64,000 nt of DNA from Dellaglioa algida DSM 15638 (GTDB taxonomy: Bacteria > Bacillota > Bacilli > Lactobacillales > Lactobacillaceae): assembly GCF_001434695.1 (NCBI RefSeq), contig NZ_AZDI01000004.1:1-64000 (forward strand), written 5' to 3'. Below are positions 10,586-17,126 of the stretch, piece by piece. The stretch's first letter is position 1. Each line of letters begins with the position of its first letter. The translations under genes and the position numbers were made by a program. A model generated the notes under the pieces. That model did no database searches, had not been told where the DNA came from, and saw only the letters and a program-made list of their open reading frames with translations.

Positions 10586-10599
10586 TTATAGCGCTTTCA
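10586..10599 (-). promoter_or_regulatory. cre-like (CcpA) box of the aldo/keto reductase gene
   Basis: TGAAAGCGCTATAA on the minus strand differs from the cre consensus at one position. It lies 33 bases before the chosen start codon. Confidence 0.6.
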
Positions 10600-10721
10600 G
10601 TTCCGCTGAACAATTTATACCCACCCTAAATATCAATTGATGTTTAATCTCATTTTAATGCCGTTCGCTATTTTTTCTTATCTGTGCCATCATTAGGAAA
10701 AATATAAAGGAGTTTCTATAA

Positions 10722-10916
10722 ATGTTTAAAAAAATAAATACGTATATAAATGCTCACTATATTAAAACATTCATTTTGGCGCTAGCTACTGCGACAATTT
10801 TTAGAGTACTGATTGAATTTTTTACAAATCATAATTTCTTAAACATAGAATTTATTGCTGCATCCGTGACCGTTATTGTAGTCAGCATTTTAATTGGGCA
10901 GGATTTCAGAAAATAA
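10722..10916 (+). CDS. Small membrane protein, 64 residues, function unknown
   Basis: A good ribosome-binding site (AAAGGAG, nine bases before the ATG) and a terminator just after the stop support a real gene. The protein has a basic start (MFKKINTYINAHYIK) and two hydrophobic segments at about 16-35 and 43-59, ending QDFRK. I do not recognise a family. It is divergent from the aldo/keto reductase and convergent with the adhesin gene. Nothing nearby hints at a role. Confidence 0.65.
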   Translation: MFKKINTYINAHYIKTFILALATATIFRVLIEFFTNHNFLNIEFIAASVTVIVVSILIGQDFRK

Positions 10917-10944
10917 ATCGATTATCATCACTAAACTCCACAAA

Positions 10945-10977
10945 AAAAGAAGCCTATTATGGCTTCTTTTCTATTTT
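10945..10977. terminator. Bidirectional terminator between the small membrane protein and the adhesin gene
   Basis: AAAAGAAGCC...GGCTTCTTTT stem with a six-base loop. A T-rich tract follows on each strand, so it can serve both convergent genes. Confidence 0.8.
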
Positions 10978-12221
10978 TAACGACGTCGACTTGCGATTAA
11001 AACCAATCCGCCACTCAATAGAATTAAACTCAATCCTACCCAAATTGATTGATAATCTAACTTTTCGCCTGTTTGAGGCAATGTTTGTTGTTCCGTCTTT
11101 TTATTTGTTTCTTTCACCGTTTTCTTAACTACAGATTTTCCAGGAGTTACCACCGGTGCGACAACTTCTGGTTTTTTTGTCACAGGTTTATTCGTGTCTG
11201 GGACTTTAGTTTCTGGTACTTCGGGCTTTGGTACTTCGGGCTTTGGTACTTCGGGCTTACCGTTATCGGTACCTTCACCAGTCCCATTACCACCATTTTC
11301 AGGCGTATAAACATCCACGGTTGACGTCTTAAAATCATCCCCCGTTAACACGCCAGAATTACCGTACGTTGTAGAAACTCCTCCATCGGTTGCACGTGCA
11401 TCATAATTCATTAAAACAGTATCGTCTAGGTCACCAAGCGTAATTGTAAATCCTGTTTGTCCATTTTCTACGATTTGACTAGCTGGTACCGCCAGCGTTT
11501 TATTGAACGTATTCTGCGTGTAATAACCGTGTGCGGCATCCACCGATCCCGGAACCAACGTTTGGTTTTTACCCAGTGTATCCGTATAAACCGCATTTTT
11601 GATATTTTTTAACGTATAGTTTAATCGAACGGTCCAATGAATTAAAGTTGGATCAACTGGATCAACTGATCCCCACTTATACAAAGCTTCATTCTTATCC
11701 GGTAATCCTTCACCATCGTTCACGTTGATTGTCGTCTCTCCAGCCACACCCCAATCGATTGGGACGCTTGATCCGCTAGAAATTAAATCATGATTCCAAC
11801 TAACCCAAACAGACATTTTACCCGTGATATCCGATTTATTATGCGTTTCAACATAATCCGTAAAAGTAACCGTTAACTTCCCGGTTGTTTTATCAGCCAC
11901 CGCTTTTCCAATGACTACTCCCTCAGTGTTAACGATATCAAACGAAACTGATTTATTTAAGACCAATTGTTTTGGTAAATCAACCGTCATCTGATCGCCG
12001 GCTTTTACACCGCTATTTGCTGGAATAGTGAAATCATAATGCGCCTGCATGTTGTCATATTGATCAAAACTAGTTTGCGCATCCCCATTCCCATCTTGTA
12101 ACTCTGCATTTGTCACATAACGATCTCCGACATCAGACGCTTGCACATTATTTTCGGCTACTACTGCGATAATAAAAAATCCCATTAAACTAACCATAAT
12201 ACGTTTCAACATTTTTCCCAT
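10977..12221 (-). CDS. LPQTG-anchored surface adhesin with collagen-binding-like domains
   Basis: This secreted, sortase-anchored wall protein has 414 residues. A signal peptide (about 1-28) is followed by two Ig-like modules resembling the MSCRAMM/collagen-binding fold: about 35-160 (FTIPANSGVKAGDQMTVDLP, GKLTVTFTDYV) and 180-310 (LIHWTVRLNYTLKNI, YTDTLGKNQTLVPGSV). A stalk of KPEVP repeats follows at about 320-340. The sorting signal is LPQTGEK, a hydrophobic stretch and the tail ASRRR. The start lies one base after the LytTR regulator's stop codon with AAAGGAG upstream, so the gene is the last of the peptide-kinase-regulator operon. The ligand is unknown; collagen binding is only suggested by fold resemblance. 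Confidence 0.87.
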   Translation of the reverse strand: MGKMLKRIMVSLMGFFIIAVVAENNVQASDVGDRYVTNAELQDGNGDAQTSFDQYDNMQAHYDFTIPANSGVKAGDQMTVDLPKQLVLNKSVSFDIVNTEGVVIGKAVADKTTGKLTVTFTDYVETHNKSDITGKMSVWVSWNHDLISSGSSVPIDWGVAGETTINVNDGEGLPDKNEALYKWGSVDPVDPTLIHWTVRLNYTLKNIKNAVYTDTLGKNQTLVPGSVDAAHGYYTQNTFNKTLAVPASQIVENGQTGFTITLGDLDDTVLMNYDARATDGGVSTTYGNSGVLTGDDFKTSTVDVYTPENGGNGTGEGTDNGKPEVPKPEVPKPEVPETKVPDTNKPVTKKPEVVAPVVTPGKSVVKKTVKETNKKTEQQTLPQTGEKLDYQSIWVGLSLILLSGGLVLIASRRR

Positions 12222-12222
12222 A

Positions 12223-13002
12223 TTACTTATCTCCTTTTTTAATTATCTTTGATAATCTTTTTTTGTTTTCCATTAACCGTTTTAGTTCCGATAATTTACG
12301 ATAAGACACGTACGCAACTGCGTCATTTTTAAAATTAATCGTTTTTTTCTTGAGGTCAACGTCTTTTATCCAGTCCAAATTAACTAAATAACTTTTATGA
12401 CTTCTAAATAATGCCGGATAATTTTTTTCCATGTCATTCATTTTAACGTTCAATTCAATACTCTCATTCCACTTATGTAAAATAATTTTATGCGAATTAG
12501 TTGCCGTCTCTAAAAAAATAACTTCGCCGATTGCGGTCTGATAGAGGTGTGCGCCAACCTTATAAGAGAATAAACGGCCTTTTTCCTCTTTACTAGCTAG
12601 ATACCGCTCATTGGCAACACGAAAATCGTCAATTAATTTTTCTTTGACCCGCTCAAATCCTAATCCCTTATCAATATAATCTAAAGGCTCAATTTTACGT
12701 TCAAAGGTCATCAGTGCCATCTCAGCATGAGATGTGACGAAAACAATCTTCGCAAATGTATCACGTTTGCGAATTTCAGTTGCGAGTTCAATCCCGCTCA
12801 TGTCATCGTCAACCTCAACGTCTAAGATATAAAGTCCCGTAATTGTCTCATCCCGGTCCAACTCGTTCAAAATATCAGCCGAACGTTTAGAAACCACACC
12901 CCAAGTAACATCAAAATCATTAATTATCATTTGATTGTTCAAAACTTCCCTCTCGGCCAGTAATTGTTGGGCATCATCTTCATAGATAAATAGTGATAAC
13001 AC
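12223..13002 (-). CDS. LytTR-family response regulator (AgrA/ComE/PlnC type)
   Basis: The 259-residue protein has a receiver domain at about 1-125. It shows the acidic pair EDD near residue 8-10, the phospho-acceptor aspartate in LYILDVEVDDDMSG and the conserved FVTSHAEMA. A LytTR DNA-binding domain follows at about 145-245 (SYKVGAHLYQTAIGEVIFLE, LFRSHKSYLVNLDWI, VSYRKLSELKRL). LytTR regulators bind paired direct repeats of about 9 bp with 21-22 bp periodicity, and such repeats are present upstream of the peptide gene. The start overlaps the kinase stop by one base, so partner and cascade are clear. It probably activates its own operon, including the adhesin. Confidence 0.93.
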   Translation of the reverse strand: MLSLFIYEDDAQQLLAEREVLNNQMIINDFDVTWGVVSKRSADILNELDRDETITGLYILDVEVDDDMSGIELATEIRKRDTFAKIVFVTSHAEMALMTFERKIEPLDYIDKGLGFERVKEKLIDDFRVANERYLASKEEKGRLFSYKVGAHLYQTAIGEVIFLETATNSHKIILHKWNESIELNVKMNDMEKNYPALFRSHKSYLVNLDWIKDVDLKKKTINFKNDAVAYVSYRKLSELKRLMENKKRLSKIIKKGDK

Positions 13003-14345
13003 TAGTCGTCACCTCCTCTTTTTAAAATGACATTCACTTCAAATTGTTCGCCATTCATACAAACGCCAAATTGACTATCCTCATATTTAGCCATTATCTC
13101 TCTAACGATTTTAAGCCCTTGTCCGCGCCCATCGCCCTTACTACTTGAATTAATAAAATTCGCTTTTTTTACAAGTCCTTTGTCGAAGTCGTTTCGCATA
13201 ATGACTTCATCAAAATCTTGATATCGAACAAGCGCAATATTTAAAAATCGCTGGCCCTTTGGTAAATCAACCAAAGCTTCAATCGCGTTATCAAATAAAA
13301 TACCTAGTATTCGAATGGCATCAACACCGGTCATCATGAATTCAAATTCGGGATCCACTTCCAAATGAACTTTAATATCTTGATTTTGCGCAAAAATGAT
13401 TTTACTATACATCATTAACCTAATTTGTTCATTTTTAATAAGCGCTACCGTTTCAAAACCGGTTCCATCCATATCAATCTGACTACCTGATTCCCGCACA
13501 ACCTCATCAAAATACTCGCGTAATTTTTCACGGTCATCATTTTGGATATAATGCTCTAACGTAAGTAGTATATTTTGATAATCGTGCTTGAATCGTCTGA
13601 GTTCTTTATTACGATGTTCAATTTGATCAATATAAGTTTGATGGATTTCTTGCATCTGCAGTTTATTCTCAAGCGCCATTCTTTTGGCGTAACTATCAAA
13701 TACAAAATAAGTCATCAATACAATTGCGGCAATAATCATGATTAACACTAATATGATAATCCCAATAAATTCAAATTGAATTTTTAAATGCTGAGCGCTA
13801 AAGATAACTAGTGAAAGCAACGCAATAATACCCAGAAAATCATAAAAGATTAATTTTTCTAAATAGATACTATCTACATTGAATTTTTTTAATGATTTTA
13901 CTTTAGCCAAACGTAGACCAAAGTAAGCCGCTATACCTAATAATCCGAGCAAGACAAAATGTAGCCATGAATCAGTATTATTTAATTCCTTAACGCTTAC
14001 TTGAAATCGATATTCATATAATAGTTTAAAAAGATAGGTTTCAACATTGGCGATGACTAAATAGAGAACGAACGTAATCAGCAAAGTATTAAGCGTATGA
14101 TATTTATTCAATGGTTTTTCATTCATACGGACATAAAAAAGAATCATTGAGATTAAATAAATAAAATAACCGATATTTCCGACTACTCCGCAAATTATTG
14201 GAAATATCAGTATATCGGTTATCATTTTAATTTTTATTTTATTTGTATTTCGTATGTCTTTACTTAACATATATTGTATTAAATTCATTAATACAATTGC
14301 TTCTCCGTCAAAAAATAACATTTGGAGTGGCGTTACGGTCAACAT
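13002..14345 (-). CDS. AgrC-like sensor histidine kinase (HPK10/GHKL type)
   Basis: This membrane kinase has 447 residues. About six hydrophobic segments fill residues 1-215. A short coiled linker and the H-box LRRFKHDYQN (about 250) follow. The ATPase part includes the N-box GILFDNAIEALVDL and the G-box GDGRGQGLKIVREIM. This arrangement is typical of receptors for secreted peptides (AgrC, ComD, PlnB). It begins nine bases after the peptide gene and has no convincing Shine-Dalgarno sequence, so translational coupling to the peptide, or a later start such as the ATG eight codons in, are possible. The likely ligand is the mature peptide encoded just upstream. Confidence 0.9.
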   Translation of the reverse strand: MLTVTPLQMLFFDGEAIVLMNLIQYMLSKDIRNTNKIKIKMITDILIFPIICGVVGNIGYFIYLISMILFYVRMNEKPLNKYHTLNTLLITFVLYLVIANVETYLFKLLYEYRFQVSVKELNNTDSWLHFVLLGLLGIAAYFGLRLAKVKSLKKFNVDSIYLEKLIFYDFLGIIALLSLVIFSAQHLKIQFEFIGIIILVLIMIIAAIVLMTYFVFDSYAKRMALENKLQMQEIHQTYIDQIEHRNKELRRFKHDYQNILLTLEHYIQNDDREKLREYFDEVVRESGSQIDMDGTGFETVALIKNEQIRLMMYSKIIFAQNQDIKVHLEVDPEFEFMMTGVDAIRILGILFDNAIEALVDLPKGQRFLNIALVRYQDFDEVIMRNDFDKGLVKKANFINSSSKGDGRGQGLKIVREIMAKYEDSQFGVCMNGEQFEVNVILKRGGDD

Positions 14346-14354
14346 TATTCGATT

Positions 14355-14537
14355 TTACCAGCCAAATTTATGTTTAATGGAAGACCATAAACTTCCATTA
14401 GTGGTATATCCGCCCATTGAGCGACTACTAATTGTTTCTCTGTGCGAATTTTGGTGATATGAAGCCGCACTAACGACTCCCGCCTGCATTATAACCGTGC
14501 AGAGCATTAATCCCACAATAACTTTCTTTAATTTCAC
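14355..14537 (-). CDS. Sec-type secreted peptide precursor, candidate pheromone
   Basis: A GTG start with a very strong GGGGGAG seven bases upstream opens a 60-residue protein. It has a classic signal peptide: basic MKLKK, hydrophobic VIVGLMLCTVIMQAGVV and an Ala-X-Ala-like SAAS cleavage site near 24-26. The predicted mature peptide is about 35 residues, begins YHQNSHRE and ends WSSIKHKFGW. It is rich in Ser, His and aromatic residues, with no cysteine and no double-glycine leader. Position one, ahead of an AgrC-like kinase, a LytTR regulator and an adhesin, argues that it is the inducing signal. I recognise no homologue. It could instead be a small effector or bacteriocin-like peptide. Confidence 0.72.
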   Translation of the reverse strand: MKLKKVIVGLMLCTVIMQAGVVSAASYHQNSHRETISSRSMGGYTTNGSLWSSIKHKFGW

Positions 14538-14629
14538 TATCTATCTCCCCCAGATTTATCTCTTTTAACCAATATCTGTATACTCCGTTAAGTTTACTAT
14601 TTAAAACACGTCTTTTCCATAAAAAATAT

Positions 14630-14675
14630 ATAATCGTTCCCTTATTAACCCTAAACGTGGCTATTTTTAATCGTG
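14630..14675 (-). promoter_or_regulatory. Candidate LytTR regulator binding repeats
   Basis: On the minus strand, CACGATTAA, CACGTTTAG and AACGATTAT occur in the same orientation. The latter two (14651-14659 and 14630-14638) start exactly 21 bases apart, the two-helical-turn spacing of LytTR sites. They lie 93-138 bases upstream of the peptide start. No clear -35/-10 pair could be assigned. Confidence 0.4.
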
Positions 14676-14693
14676 CAATAAGCACTTTATGAC

Positions 14694-14733
14694 AAAAAAA
14701 GTGCACGCCACTTTTAAATAGCCCGCACTTTTA
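14694..14733 (-). terminator. Terminator of the MerR-cupin-CMD operon
   Basis: AAAAGTGC...GCACTTTTTTT pairs on the minus strand shortly after the carboxymuconolactone decarboxylase stop codon, with a 20-base loop. Confidence 0.65.
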
Positions 14734-14747
14734 CCTATAATTAAGAC

Positions 14748-15068
14748 TTAATCTTCAAAAACATCCTTAGCAATATTAAATGCTGACCACGCTTTAGGCC
14801 AACCGACATAAAATGATAAATGCGTAATAATTTCTGCAATCTCTTCTTTCGTAATGCCATTCGTTTTTCCAATTGCCATATGAGCTGGTAATTGTTCGAA
14901 GTTACCACCTGAAATTAACGCAGAAATCGTGATAATACTACGTTGATGTGCGGGTAACTCACTTTCTCGTGCCCAAACTTCACCAAATAAGACATCATCA
15001 TTTAATTCCGCAAACTTAGGTGCAAATTCGCCCAAGTTGTCGCGCCCTGCTGTTTGTTTTTTTGCCAT
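14748..15068 (-). CDS. Carboxymuconolactone decarboxylase family protein
   Basis: A 106-residue all-helical protein of the CMD/AhpD-like superfamily, recognised by VWARESELPAHQRSIITISA, HMAIGKTNGITKEEIAEII and YVGWPKAWSAFNIA. The sequence contains no cysteine at all, so the CxxC peroxidase chemistry of AhpD is excluded. Small cysteine-free CMD proteins often sit next to cupin genes in lactobacilli, as here (14-base gap), and are usually of unknown substrate. It is the last gene of an operon headed by a MerR regulator. A role in handling reactive carbonyl or aromatic compounds is a guess from context. Confidence 0.85.
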   Translation of the reverse strand: MAKKQTAGRDNLGEFAPKFAELNDDVLFGEVWARESELPAHQRSIITISALISGGNFEQLPAHMAIGKTNGITKEEIAEIITHLSFYVGWPKAWSAFNIAKDVFED

Positions 15069-15082
15069 AATTAATAGCCCCC

Positions 15083-15493
15083 CTATTTATTTTTTAATTT
15101 ACCATATGCCTCGTCATCAACAGCCTCTAACCATTCCGGCGTGCCTGCCGTGATAGCGACATGTGAGAACCAACTATCTTTTGTAGCACCATGCCAATGT
15201 TTAACGCCATCTTTTGTGACAACGACGTCACCAACTTTTAAACGACGTGCTTCTTGTCCTTCTTCTTGATACCAACCTTCACCCGCCGTTACCAACAGTA
15301 GTTGGTATCCATCATGATGAATGTGCCAGTTATTCCGCGTTCCGGGTTCAAAACTAACGTTACCGACGCCAACATTAATCTCCGGATCAGCCACTAACAT
15401 ATCCAAATAACTTTGTCCGACAAAAACATCTTTATAAGCGTCATTTTTCTCGCCCATTGGAAATAGGCCATTTTTCACTTGTTCTTCATTCAC
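15083..15493 (-). CDS. Cupin domain protein
   Basis: A single-domain cupin of about 137 residues. Motif 1 metal-ligand residues are in RNNWHIHHDGYQLLLVTAGEG. Motif 2 is in VVVTKDGVKHWHGATKDSWF. Both are near-canonical, so a bound divalent metal is likely. The GTG at 15493 was preferred because GGAGG lies eight bases upstream; the in-frame ATG at 15508 lacks a ribosome-binding site and itself contains the GGAGG. It lies between the MerR regulator and the CMD protein. The trio resembles MerR-controlled cupin/CMD operons in other lactobacilli. Function unknown. Confidence 0.85.
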   Translation of the reverse strand: MNEEQVKNGLFPMGEKNDAYKDVFVGQSYLDMLVADPEINVGVGNVSFEPGTRNNWHIHHDGYQLLLVTAGEGWYQEEGQEARRLKVGDVVVTKDGVKHWHGATKDSWFSHVAITAGTPEWLEAVDDEAYGKLKNK

Positions 15494-15514
15494 TATAATT
15501 GCCTCCATTTTACT

Positions 15515-15949
15515 TTAATCGTATATTGCGAATCGCTCTAAATATTTTTCAAAACTAAGACTTTTAAATTCGTTTGTTTCAGATGATACTTTTCCGTCGT
15601 ACCAATCTATTTTATGTGAAATAAACTCAATATTACGTTGAAGTTCACGCATTTCGGACTCCGCATTATCTTTCACTCTATTGAGTAATTCACGTCGTTC
15701 CATAATCGTTGTATCACCTTGTGCCCGTAATTCAACATACTTAATAATCTCAGTGATCCGCATCCCCGTACCTTTAAGGTGTAACAAAAATCCTACCCAT
15801 TTAATGTCGGCCTTCGTATAATACCGTAAGCCGGACGCGTTGCGTTGTGGTTTAATCAAACCTTCTTTTTCATAATATCTAAGTGTAAAACTTGAGAGTC
15901 CGACCAGTTTGGCAAACTCACCAATTTTGTATTCTTGTTCATTATCCAT
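15515..15949 (-). CDS. MerR-family transcriptional regulator
   Basis: The 144-residue protein has an N-terminal winged helix-turn-helix (YKIGEFAKLVGLSSFTLRYYEKEGLI, then GLRYYTKADI) and a C-terminal coiled coil with ELLNRVKDNAESEMREL and NIEFISHKIDWYDGK. This is the layout of the AdhR/NmlR branch. No cysteine is present, so thiol sensing as in NmlR or metal sensing is unlikely. GAGGGGGAAG precedes the ATG. It heads the cupin-CMD operon and probably regulates it through the 19-bp-spacer promoter just upstream. The inducer is unknown. Confidence 0.9.
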   Translation of the reverse strand: MDNEQEYKIGEFAKLVGLSSFTLRYYEKEGLIKPQRNASGLRYYTKADIKWVGFLLHLKGTGMRITEIIKYVELRAQGDTTIMERRELLNRVKDNAESEMRELQRNIEFISHKIDWYDGKVSSETNEFKSLSFEKYLERFAIYD

Positions 15950-15970
15950 AAATACTTCCCCCTCAATGCT

Positions 15971-16001
15971 ATTAAAACACTTCTAGTTAACTCTAAGTCA
16001 A
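15971..16001 (-). promoter_or_regulatory. MerR-type promoter with 19-bp spacer and dyad operator
   Basis: On the minus strand the -35 TTGACT (16001-15996) and -10 TTTAAT (15976-15971) are separated by 19 bp instead of 17, the hallmark of MerR-activated promoters. The spacer is filled by the dyad ACTTAGAGTTAACTAGAAG (15980-15998), centred on GTTAAC. It stands 22 bases before the MerR gene, so autoregulation of the operon is expected. Confidence 0.72.
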
Positions 16002-16166
16002 GCCTAAACTAGGATTAGTTTACCATAATGAGCCATAAATACTTATTTTCAATTCTTTGGGAACAGATGTTTGAATCGCAAAGTTTATTACTGTAAACTA
16101 TCAAGCGAAACAGTTAATATTTCGAACGACTTTATCAATAAACTAAATCGAAGCGGGGCTCATATT

Positions 16167-17126
16167 TTGTTAGACTTCAAACATGTTAAAAAATCATTTA
16201 AAAATGTTCCAGTCTTGAATGATTTCAACTTACATATTAATAAAGGCGAGTTATTTGTGCTCGTTGGCCCAAGTGGTAGCGGGAAAACAACAACGTTAAA
16301 AATGATTAATCGTTTAATTGACCCTATGTCTGGAACTATCGAATTCGAAGGACAAAATATTAACAAAATCCCACTACACGATTTACGCTCGCAAATTGGC
16401 TACGTATTACAACAAATTGCCTTATTTCCTAATATGACAGTTGCTGAAAATATTAGCTTGCTGCCAGATTTACAAAAATGGCCTAAAGATAAACAAAGAA
16501 AACGCGTTGATGACTTATTATTAGGCGTCGGCTTACCACCTGAAGACTATCGTAAAAGAATGCCCAGCGATTTATCTGGTGGTGAACAACAGCGTATCGG
16601 TATTTTGCGCGCCATTGCAACTGAACCAAAATTAATTTTAATGGATGAACCTTTCAGCGCGTTAGATCCCATTTCAAAGAAAACGCTGCAAGATGTTGTT
16701 ATTAACTTGCATGAAGAATTACACAATACCATTGTATTTATCACGCATGATATGTCTGAAGCACTCCGCCTTGGAACGCGAATTGGCATTATGCATGATG
16801 GTAACCTTATTCAAGTTGGAACACCGGATGAAATCAGACGGGCACCAAAGAACTCATTTGTTTCAGAATTTTTTGGCTTAGATCAACCAAATATGCATTT
16901 CGATTTAACCGAAATGATTCAAAATTCATTTGGTATCCCCTTTGATGAAACAGCTGACTATCCAATTATATCCGCCAAAACGACCTTTAAAGAACTGATA
17001 CCCATACTTGCTGAACACGCCGTTGTGAATGTGCAAGATGACAACCACCACATACTTGGTACCATTAATGCTCAAAGTTTAGTGCGTTACGATGCCAGCA
17101 TGGCTAATAGTGAGGTGACTCATTAA
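16167..17126 (+). CDS. Quaternary-amine-type ABC transporter, ATP-binding protein
   Basis: ATPase of an OpuC/OpuB-like importer. It shows Walker A GPSGSGKTT, Q-loop VLQQIALFPNMT, signature LSGGEQQR, Walker B LILMDEP and H-loop FITHDMSEA. A C-terminal extension of about 80 residues resembles the start of a CBS-type regulatory region. The frame extends to a TTG at 16071, but the TTG at 16167 is preferred. GGGG lies nine bases upstream and translation then begins MLDFKHVKKSFKN, as in the family. The stop overlaps the next gene's ATG by one base. The cargo could be betaine, carnitine or choline, or ergothioneine as in the EgtUV system. Confidence 0.88.
   Translation: MLDFKHVKKSFKNVPVLNDFNLHINKGELFVLVGPSGSGKTTTLKMINRLIDPMSGTIEFEGQNINKIPLHDLRSQIGYVLQQIALFPNMTVAENISLLPDLQKWPKDKQRKRVDDLLLGVGLPPEDYRKRMPSDLSGGEQQRIGILRAIATEPKLILMDEPFSALDPISKKTLQDVVINLHEELHNTIVFITHDMSEALRLGTRIGIMHDGNLIQVGTPDEIRRAPKNSFVSEFFGLDQPNMHFDLTEMIQNSFGIPFDETADYPIISAKTTFKELIPILAEHAVVNVQDDNHHILGTINAQSLVRYDASMANSEVTH

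Noticed and set aside
11220..11262. Short tandem repeat considered as a CRISPR-like or satellite array
   Set aside because: It encodes the in-frame KPEVP repeats of a wall-spanning stalk and is explained by the protein.
11073..11324. Plus-strand frame with a repeated FWYFGLWYFGLW pattern
   Set aside because: It is the complement of the KPEVP repeats in the adhesin stalk, not a gene.
14470..14706. 78-codon open frame overlapping the peptide gene on the same strand
   Set aside because: It covers the peptide's own promoter region and start in another frame, has no ribosome-binding site and no recognisable protein features.
16028..16093. Short plus-strand open frame of about 21 codons before the ABC ATPase gene
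   Set aside because: It lacks a Shine-Dalgarno sequence and any recognisable leader-peptide feature.
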